Assembly: GCA_021779695.1 (NCBI GenBank)
Contig: JAJYAE010000286.1
Span: 1-5,806, forward strand
Direction of reading: 5' to 3'
DNA length: 5,806 nucleotides
DNA from: Acidobacteriota bacterium
GTDB lineage: Bacteria; Acidobacteriota; Terriglobia; Terriglobales; Acidobacteriaceae
Shown here: positions 1 through 4,916 of the stretch, piece after piece
How positions within the stretch are numbered: position 1 is the stretch's first letter
Layout: each line of letters starts with the position of its first letter
The notes under the pieces: generated by a model
Told to the model about the DNA's origin: nothing
Databases searched by the model: none
Seen by the model: only the letters and a program-made list of their open reading frames with translations
Translations under genes and position numbers: made by a program

Positions 1-1616
1 AATTCTTTGGTCGAATGGATGGGAACTCTGGAGAACAGGTCGGTGGACTCGATGTAATCCGGGATGTCCCTGATACTGATCTTGCTCGGCTTGAGGCGGG
101 CCAGCTTCCCGATTCTTTGGATAACGCTCTGCATGATTTTGTACTGTCTGGTGCAGCACGCTCACAAAGAGGTTTCGCAGAAGTACCTGTAACCATGCTG
201 ATTCACACAAGTCAGCTGATTGCGGTCCAGTCGAACCTTCGTGCACTCGTAGATACGCGTTTTTCTGAACTGAGAGATGACTGGCGCTACCAGAGAAATC
301 AAGGAATTTTAGATCGGCTTCGAGGCCGTTGGGAAGCGTTTTTCAGACCCCTAACAAGGAATGAAAACCCTGAAGCTGATGTTGAATTCTCAGAAATTGA
401 AGCCCACATCGGCCCATTCCTCGAAGCTACGATGGTTCGTGAGATCAACAGTTCCACTGGAGAAATGCTGGATTATGAACGAGAGCCATCCCTGAAGGCG
501 ATTGCCGTTGGAGGCAATCGCCTTTCGCGGGGTCTTACCCTGGAAGGGCTGACGACGAGCTACTTTGTTCGCCGAAGCGTCACCTATGACACGTTGATGC
601 AGATGGGACGTTGGTTCGGATTTCGCTCCGGATACCAGGACCTGATCAGGATATACACTACCGCTGAGTTGGCAGGGTGGTTCATGGACCTTGCAAATGT
701 CGAACATCGCTTGCGCGAAGACATACTCGTCTATGAGAGCCAGGGACTGACTCCGAATCAGGTTGGGATGCGAATATGGCAGCACCCGGCCATGCAGGTC
801 ACAAGTCCGCTTAAACGCAGATTCGCGTCCACTACGACAATCGCGCAAAGCTATACACAATCTTTGGAACAGACCTTTAAATTTCCGTTGCGCCGTTTGG
901 AGGAGCTAGCTGTACTGGCTGACTGGAACGACGCCGCGACTCGCAACTTCCTGCAGACACTCGGGGCTTTTGATCCAGGCTTTACGGACGAAAAAGGGCC
1001 GGTATGGACTGCAGTGGACGTGGAGAGGGTGCTTGCGTTTCTAGGAGAATATCGAACTGACGACGAAGCTCGAAGTATCTCTCTCCCTCTCATTTGTGCA
1101 TATATCGATCGCCTCAAAGATCAAGGAGAACTCGTAAGTTGGACTGTTGCCATACGAGGACGGGAGCGTAGGGATGCCAGACTTGGAGATGCAACCTGGG
1201 CAGCACCCAGCGGAAGAACCGTTTATCAAATCACCCGTTCGCGGTTAGGTGAAACGGATTCTCTGGGAGTTATTACCAGCCCGGAGGACGAGGCAATTGC
1301 ATTAGGTCCAGAATTACGCGCTAGAGCAGATCAGTTGATACAGGCCGCGCAAGCGGAAGGCAAAACAAAATCTATCGGTAGCGCCGCACGCGAAGTACGT
1401 CCGGCATCCAATGGTGTCCTCCTCCTTTATCCGATCAGTCGATTCTCAGGTCAAGAACTGCAAGCTGGAAGCCCTCGCAGATCGCTTTTTGATAATCCCA
1501 GTGGTCCATTGGCGCGAGATTTAGTCGGCATTGCAATATCTTTTCCGCGCTCGGAGCTGCCTCAGTCAGTCGAGGCATATCTCCAGGGGAGGGCTTCATG
1601 GAGGCCCGTCGAATGA
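1..1616 (+). CDS. Z1-domain superfamily 2 helicase-like protein, 3' portion (5' end outside window)
   Basis: The reading frame is open from base 3, and codons before the first ATG (base 15) read F-F-G-R, so that ATG is internal and the gene starts left of the window. Numbering from M at base 15 (533 codons), the visible part covers the second helicase lobe and the C-terminal region. Seen: FVLSGAARSQRG (about 42-53) and TMLIHTSQLIAVQ (60-72), typical of the Z1 family; GGNRLSRGLTLEGL (166-179), a motif V-like element; QMGRWFGFRSGYQDLIR (196-212), a motif VI-like arginine segment characteristic of Z1. Family knowledge: Z1 proteins are roughly 800-950 residues, with the Walker A and B motifs in the N-terminal part, not visible here. 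They occur in restriction-like operons with MutL/MORC-type ATPases and DUF4420 nucleases, and are presumed to be ATP-driven DNA translocases or helicases. It is coupled to the next gene by an ATGA overlap. Family assignment is strong; the biochemical role is inferred. Confidence 0.9.
   Translation, partial: FFGRMDGNSGEQVGGLDVIRDVPDTDLARLEAGQLPDSLDNALHDFVLSGAARSQRGFAEVPVTMLIHTSQLIAVQSNLRALVDTRFSELRDDWRYQRNQGILDRLRGRWEAFFRPLTRNENPEADVEFSEIEAHIGPFLEATMVREINSSTGEMLDYEREPSLKAIAVGGNRLSRGLTLEGLTTSYFVRRSVTYDTLMQMGRWFGFRSGYQDLIRIYTTAELAGWFMDLANVEHRLREDILVYESQGLTPNQVGMRIWQHPAMQVTSPLKRRFASTTTIAQSYTQSLEQTFKFPLRRLEELAVLADWNDAATRNFLQTLGAFDPGFTDEKGPVWTAVDVERVLAFLGEYRTDDEARSISLPLICAYIDRLKDQGELVSWTVAIRGRERRDARLGDATWAAPSGRTVYQITRSRLGETDSLGVITSPEDEAIALGPELRARADQLIQAAQAEGKTKSIGSAAREVRPASNGVLLLYPISRFSGQELQAGSPRRSLFDNPSGPLARDLVGIAISFPRSELPQSVEAYLQGRASWRPVE
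1600..1604 (+). promoter_or_regulatory. Shine-Dalgarno GGAGG deciding the DUF4420 start
   Basis: GGAGG lies eight bases before the ATG at 1613, inside the end of the Z1 gene. Together with the ATGA stop/start overlap it suggests translational coupling, which would keep the helicase-like and nuclease-like proteins in step. A second purine-rich site (1586-1593) serves the competing ATG at 1598, so the two starts cannot be separated by the ribosome binding site alone. Confidence 0.5.
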
Positions 1617-2614
1617 GCAGAATCTCCGAAGATGTATGGTCGCGACTTTCGAATGAGGGTGACCTTGGATCGACACTTTGGACCCGGCGGGCCGCTCCTG
1701 AAATCACTGACCGCTTATTCGCGGCGCTGGACTCGAATTCCAGACGACATTTGCTCGTTCAGCTATTTCCTGATGACGGTGAGGTTCAGGATCACAACAG
1801 TCGAGGTCTATCGGTAATCACTAGAAGCTTACTTGGCAAGGGGAAGGAAGCGGGCCGTTACATCGATATTGCTTGCCTTGATCCTGGAGGGCATGACGGC
1901 TTTGATCTCATCGGAGGTGAGATCGCTGACCGCGTGGCATCTGGACGTGAACGGGCGGACGAATGTGTTGTTCGAGTGCTTTCCAAATGGCGTCGGTTCT
2001 GGGGGCAAACACCCAAAAATCTTCTTTCAAGGGATGCTCAAATCGGGCTATTCGCGGAATTATGGTTTTTCTCAGTCTGGCTTATTCCGACCCGAGGCGC
2101 GCTGGACTCGGTTCAAGGCTGGCGCGGCCCCTTTGGAAGTCGGCACGATTTTGAATGGCAGAAACAATCCATTGAGGTGAAAGCAACCACTTCCACCCGC
2201 GGGCTTACACATCGCATCAACGGGATCGATCAACTCGATGCCCCGGAAGGCAACACTTTGTGGATTTTCAGTATGCAGTTGAGAGAAGAGGCAGGTGCAG
2301 GACTTTCGCTGCCTAAATTGGTAGCCGGGTGCCGTTCATTGCTGGAAACAGATGGTGAGGCAGCGACCTTATTTGATCTTGCCCTGGAACAAAGCGGCTA
2401 TTCTCCAGCACATGAACCTGAGTACGAGACCCTCTTGCTCAGGATCGTCGAAGAGGGACTTTATGAAGTTCGTGACGACTTCCCCAAGCTAGGGCGCGAC
2501 TCTTTTACAAAAGGGGTTCCATCGGGAGTTGAACGGATAGACTATGAAATCAATCTGAGCACTTTTCAGCATTTGAGGATTGCGCTGAAGGCTGATCAGA
2601 TGCCGATGTGGTGA
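1613..2614 (+). CDS. PD-(D/E)XK nuclease-like protein, DUF4420 family
   Basis: A complete gene of 333 codons from this start, close to the usual family length. Numbering from the alternative upstream ATG at 1598 (338 codons), the nuclease core is visible: a helix QIGLFAELWFF (about 148-158) with E154, then GPFGSRHDFEW with D184, then IEVKATTS with E193 and K195. This is the D...E-x-K pattern of PD-(D/E)XK nucleases, so the metal-binding residues look intact. DUF4420 proteins sit directly after Z1 helicase genes in restriction-like and defence operons, and the same order is seen here; DNA cleavage is inferred, not shown. I prefer the ATG at 1613 because it forms ATGA with the upstream stop and has GGAGG eight bases before it. 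The ATG at 1598 also has a good Shine-Dalgarno sequence (GGAGG at 1588-1592), so five extra residues are possible. The gene ends in tandem stops, TGA TAA. No catalytic residue appears missing. Confidence 0.88.
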   Translation: MSRISEDVWSRLSNEGDLGSTLWTRRAAPEITDRLFAALDSNSRRHLLVQLFPDDGEVQDHNSRGLSVITRSLLGKGKEAGRYIDIACLDPGGHDGFDLIGGEIADRVASGRERADECVVRVLSKWRRFWGQTPKNLLSRDAQIGLFAELWFFSVWLIPTRGALDSVQGWRGPFGSRHDFEWQKQSIEVKATTSTRGLTHRINGIDQLDAPEGNTLWIFSMQLREEAGAGLSLPKLVAGCRSLLETDGEAATLFDLALEQSGYSPAHEPEYETLLLRIVEEGLYEVRDDFPKLGRDSFTKGVPSGVERIDYEINLSTFQHLRIALKADQMPMW

Positions 2615-2659
2615 TAACGCGTACCTGCTTGGAGTCATCGTACTTGTATCTCATTGCAA

Positions 2660-2679
2660 TTTAACGCTTAAAAGTTAAA
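2660..2679. repeat. Inverted repeat TTTAAC-8-GTTAAA upstream of the 19-codon frame
   Basis: Six-base perfect arms, TTTAAC (2660-2665) and GTTAAA (2674-2679), enclose gcttaaaa. The right arm overlaps the first bases of the AAAGGAG Shine-Dalgarno sequence that follows. It could be a small operator or an RNA hairpin over a ribosome binding site. There is no G/C-rich stem or T-run, so it does not look like a rho-independent terminator. Arms this short and A/T-rich arise by chance, so support is weak. Confidence 0.3.
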
Positions 2680-2692
2680 GGAGATCGAAACC

Positions 2693-2752
2693 ATGGTTGA
2701 ACGTGCCTACGATTCTCCATCAGTGCAGAGCCGTTTGGCCTTGCCGATGTGA
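2693..2752 (+). pseudogene. 19-codon frame with strong Shine-Dalgarno; possible gene start remnant or leader peptide
   Basis: ATG at 2693 is preceded by AAAGGAG (2677-2683) at a nine-base spacing, the best ribosome binding site in the window. It opens a frame of only 19 codons (MVERAYDSPSVQSRLALPM) ending in TGA at 2750-2752. It lies 78 bases after the DUF4420 stop, where a third gene of a Z1/DUF4420 operon (often AIPR) would normally start. I do not recognise the peptide. It may be the decapitated start of such a gene, a short leader, or chance. Another frame over 2701-2823 is also open but has no start and runs into the convergent ATPase gene. The rest of the 2615-2791 gap shows nothing I can name, and no convincing terminator for either converging gene. 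Confidence 0.25.
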
Positions 2753-2791
2753 TCGCAGTTTCGCCAGAACTATTTTGCATTTCTCAAATCT

Positions 2792-4060
2792 TTAAGTCGC
2801 CGGAGTGGCCTGCCCCCGGTGTTTGATTTTCATCTCCAGTGGACCGGAAAAGAGAAAATCTTCCCAACTGATGGCATCGACGTTGTGACGCCTCGCTGCT
2901 TCTTCGTTGCCGGGTGCGGTAATGACCAGAGGGCGAAAGGCCGGATGACGGCGGCAGAATTCCAACAGCCCATACAAGTCCTGCCCGGTGAAGCGGCCAG
3001 TCTTCACTTCGACAGCCCAACTTCCCCAACTGCCTTCGTACACAGCATCTACTTCAATCGGCTCCTCGCGCCAGTACGTAACGCGCTGGCCTTGATTGAC
3101 GGCAAAGGCCAGGCAGGCATTCTCAATCCAATGGCCAAAACGCTCCGGCTCCCTCTGCTGATCAGGGGCGCCTTCCGGGTGCATGGCCGTAAGCAGGCCG
3201 TTGTTCAGTGTGATCAGCTTGGGTGGCGATGAGCGTCTGCGAAGAGCCTGCGCCGCATATTTCTCCAGTGGAGCGATCAGATATGCATCCTCCAACAACG
3301 CAAGGTAATGCGCCACAGTTTCTAGCGCGCCGCTGTCCTGAAGTTGACCCTGAATCTTTTGAAGCGAGACGATCTGAGCGGGCGACCCCACAGCGACGGC
3401 AAAAATCTGTCGCAGCAACGCCGGACGGCGCACTGCACCTAATGCCAGCACGTCACGACCGATTGCCGGTTCAATAATGGCGTCACGTAGATACGAACGC
3501 CAGCGTAGCAGATCCTTCTCGAACTCGACCGCCCCTGGGTATGAGCCGAACTGCACCAAACCATACACGGCCTCGCGCGGCGAGCGATGAAAAACACTAG
3601 CCAAAGAAGCCGCAGGCCAATGACTCAAGGTGAGCTTTTCAAAACGCCCCGCCAGACTCTCACGTGATCCGGTCGTCACGCCCAGAGCCGAAGAGCCAGT
3701 TGCAACCACGTGGATAGGAGTGTGCTTGCGGCGAATACGATCCCAATTGCCCTTGAGTTTGGCGGCCCATTGGGGAAAACGGTGCACCTCATCGAGGAGC
3801 AGGAGCGCAGTTCCGCGCTGTGCGCGCGATTCGGCGTCAGCCCAGACACGCTCCCAATACCCAGGCAAAACCGCATTCGGATCGTCGCCAGCGGCATAGA
3901 CAGCCTGCTCGCCGAAGCGTTCCACCAGTTCCAGAAGCAACGTCGTCTTACCAACCTGCCTGGGGCCCGTCAAAATCTGGATCCGCCCAGGAGCCGTCTC
4001 GCTCAGGCGCTCCACAAGCGTTTGGCGGCAGAATCCGTAGGCATTCTCGATCTCAACCAT
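2792..4060 (-). CDS. AAA_14/DUF4143 family ATPase
   Basis: A complete protein of 422 residues, normal for this family. The N-terminal P-loop domain has Walker A TGPRQVGKTT (31-40), Walker B LLLLDEVH (86-93, D90 and E91), a sensor-like strand HVVATGSS (117-124) and SLAGR (135-139), the usual segment before the DUF4143 part. The C-terminal half carries IEVDAVYEG..WAVEVKTG (336-354), where D338, E351 and K353 give the D...E-x-K spacing of a restriction-endonuclease-like fold. Family knowledge: such ATPases are abundant in bacteria and archaea and vary between close relatives; their cellular role is poorly defined. The ATG at 4060 is the only reasonable start, since the next methionine (M293) lies far inside. 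No Shine-Dalgarno sequence precedes it; instead a 24-bp palindrome and a promoter-like element abut the start. It lies downstream of, and on the same strand as, the metallophosphoesterase, 79 bases away, and converges with the DUF4420 gene. Confidence 0.93.
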   Translation of the reverse strand: MVEIENAYGFCRQTLVERLSETAPGRIQILTGPRQVGKTTLLLELVERFGEQAVYAAGDDPNAVLPGYWERVWADAESRAQRGTALLLLDEVHRFPQWAAKLKGNWDRIRRKHTPIHVVATGSSALGVTTGSRESLAGRFEKLTLSHWPAASLASVFHRSPREAVYGLVQFGSYPGAVEFEKDLLRWRSYLRDAIIEPAIGRDVLALGAVRRPALLRQIFAVAVGSPAQIVSLQKIQGQLQDSGALETVAHYLALLEDAYLIAPLEKYAAQALRRRSSPPKLITLNNGLLTAMHPEGAPDQQREPERFGHWIENACLAFAVNQGQRVTYWREEPIEVDAVYEGSWGSWAVEVKTGRFTGQDLYGLLEFCRRHPAFRPLVITAPGNEEAARRHNVDAISWEDFLFSGPLEMKIKHRGQATPAT

Positions 4061-4082
4061 AATCGAATAATTATTCGACTAT
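4059..4082. promoter_or_regulatory. 24-bp palindrome at the ATPase start (candidate operator)
   Basis: The inner 16 bases, TCGAATAATTATTCGA (4063-4078), are a perfect palindrome. Extending to 4059-4082, 11 of 12 base pairs match; the only mismatch is A4062/C4079. It touches the first two bases of the ATPase start codon and contains the candidate -10 element. This looks like a dimeric protein binding site that would block transcription initiation, possibly by the ATPase product itself or by another regulator. The symmetry is directly visible; the operator role is inferred. Confidence 0.6.
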
Positions 4083-4099
4083 AATCTGATTTCTGTCAA
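4070..4099 (-). promoter_or_regulatory. Candidate sigma70-type promoter of the ATPase gene
   Basis: On the minus strand a perfect TTGACA (4099-4094) is followed, after 18 bases, by AATAAT (4075-4070), a five-of-six match to TATAAT that lies inside the palindrome. Transcription would start about seven bases further on, close to base 4063, only a few bases before the ATG. The mRNA would then be leaderless or nearly so, which agrees with the missing Shine-Dalgarno sequence. The spacer is one base longer than ideal, and a GAATAA at 17 bases is an alternative. Confidence 0.5.
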
Positions 4100-4139
4100 T
4101 GACTCCTTTTCGAGTGCTTGAGCGTCTTCACCCTCGCCG

Positions 4140-4778
4140 CTAGCCAATTTCAACAATATGAGGTTCATAGACGGGCCAATACTCCTCGTTGACCACAGAA
4201 GCATTGATGAATCGAGTCCCGTTGTGTGTCTCATCGCCATGGCCTCCATGAATATGGCCAAAGATATGGAGCCTGGGCTTGATCTTCTCAACTACCAAAG
4301 CCAACTCCTCGCACCCAAGATGATCAGACGAGGGATTGGATTGATCCAACATTCCAAAAGGTGGACCATGCGTAACCAGAATGTCCGTGTCCGGAGGAAT
4401 CATCTCCCAATACCGCCGTATCGCAGCACCACGGGCAACATTGAAGGCCCAGTTGTTGAATTCGGGTTGCACGGGTGATCCCCAGATTTTCAGACCTGCG
4501 ATCTCGGTACCGGAGTTTTCAAGATAGATCGCATTGTTGAGCAACTCTCTTGCAGTTGCCGAATGCCGCTCGAACATCACATCGTGATTGCCCGCAATTA
4601 CAACCTTGTGTGGATGAGGCAGAGTTCCCAGCCATTGATTGAATTGGGTAATCTCTTTTGGCTTCGTGCCAAACGCCATGAAGTCTCCAGCGTGAATGAG
4701 CAAGTCCCCGTCCGGCACGCTCACTTTGGCATGCTGCCCGTGGGTATCGCTGATGCACACAATGCGGAGCCGAGACAT
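4140..4778 (-). CDS. Calcineurin-like metallophosphoesterase
   Basis: A complete protein of 212 residues, typical of the small MPPED/UPF0046-like branch. All the metallophosphoesterase motifs are present in order: SDTHG (10-14, D11 and H13), HAGDF (29-33, D32), GNHD (63-66), THGPP (136-140, H137) and GHIHGGHG (174-181, H175 and H177). These form the two-metal site, so the enzyme should be active as a phosphodiesterase or phosphatase. Relatives hydrolyse cyclic nucleotides or model phosphodiesters with poor specificity, and the true substrate cannot be read from sequence. There is no signal peptide or membrane segment, so it should be cytoplasmic. The ATG at 4778 has AAGGTG five bases upstream, a fair Shine-Dalgarno sequence. 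It ends 79 bases before the ATPase start. That gap contains a promoter-like element for the ATPase, so the two genes need not be one operon. It is divergent from the integrase gene. Confidence 0.93.
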   Translation of the reverse strand: MSRLRIVCISDTHGQHAKVSVPDGDLLIHAGDFMAFGTKPKEITQFNQWLGTLPHPHKVVIAGNHDVMFERHSATARELLNNAIYLENSGTEIAGLKIWGSPVQPEFNNWAFNVARGAAIRRYWEMIPPDTDILVTHGPPFGMLDQSNPSSDHLGCEELALVVEKIKPRLHIFGHIHGGHGDETHNGTRFINASVVNEEYWPVYEPHIVEIG

Positions 4779-4783
4779 AAATT

Positions 4784-4789
4784 CACCTT
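4784..4789 (-). promoter_or_regulatory. Shine-Dalgarno AAGGTG of the metallophosphoesterase
   Basis: AAGGTG on the minus strand lies five bases before the ATG at 4778 and supports that start. It directly abuts the 4790-4805 palindrome, so a factor bound there, or an RNA hairpin, could affect ribosome access. Confidence 0.55.
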
Positions 4790-4805
4790 ACTTCCCTTGG
4801 GAAGT
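4790..4805. repeat. Dyad ACTTCCC-TT-GGGAAGT upstream of the phosphoesterase
   Basis: Seven-base perfect arms (4790-4796 and 4799-4805) flank a two-base centre. The loop is too short for the full stem in RNA, though a shortened stem with a wider loop is possible. It may be a DNA-level operator or a 5' leader element. It ends 11 bases before the start codon. No clear -35/-10 pair for the phosphoesterase could be picked out further upstream. Confidence 0.4.
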
Positions 4806-4865
4806 GAAAAAACTTTCTCGGGTCTGCCTGAAGACTTTCGGTAGCATGGCAAACTGGCCGCCATA

Positions 4866-4892
4866 TCGGACTTCATGATAGCATTTGTCCGA
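4866..4892. repeat. Inverted repeat TCGGAC-15-GTCCGA before the integrase
   Basis: Perfect six-base arms at 4866-4871 and 4887-4892 surround 15 bases that contain the alternative integrase ATG at 4875. It lies in the divergent gap between the phosphoesterase and the integrase. It could be an operator, an arm site for the recombinase, or chance; nothing else supports one reading. Confidence 0.25.
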
Positions 4893-4907
4893 CGTAACAG
4901 CCATCAA

Positions 4908-4912
4908 GAGGG
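4908..4912 (+). promoter_or_regulatory. Shine-Dalgarno GAGGG deciding the integrase start
   Basis: GAGGG lies four bases before the ATG at 4917. The in-frame upstream ATG at 4875 has no comparable purine-rich sequence, so 4917 is preferred even though the spacing is a little short. Confidence 0.4.
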
Positions 4913-4916
4913 TTCA

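Noticed and set aside
15..17. ATG at base 15 as the true start of the Z1 gene
   Set aside because: The frame is open to the window edge (F-F-G-R before it), there is no ribosome binding site, and the family needs an N-terminal ATPase lobe that is missing here. It is an internal methionine.
390..860. Minus-strand frame of 156 codons opposite the Z1 motif V/VI region
   Set aside because: It mirrors the most conserved part of the Z1 gene, and the translation shows no recognisable motif.
2601..2751. Ten-base direct repeat TGCCGATGTG at 2601-2610 and 2742-2751
   Set aside because: It looked like a recombination footprint around the operon end, but more than a dozen ten-base repeat pairs are expected by chance in a window of this size, and the flanks do not match.
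2701..2826. Open plus frame following TGA at 2698-2700, overlapping the ATPase end
   Set aside because: No start codon with a ribosome binding site, about 40 codons, and it enters the 3' end of the convergent ATPase gene. Treated as chance, though it could hold frameshifted remnant sequence.
2819..3232. Plus-strand frame of 137 codons opposite the DUF4143 ATPase
   Set aside because: Antisense to a gene with full Walker and nuclease-like motifs; no domain visible and no good ribosome binding site.
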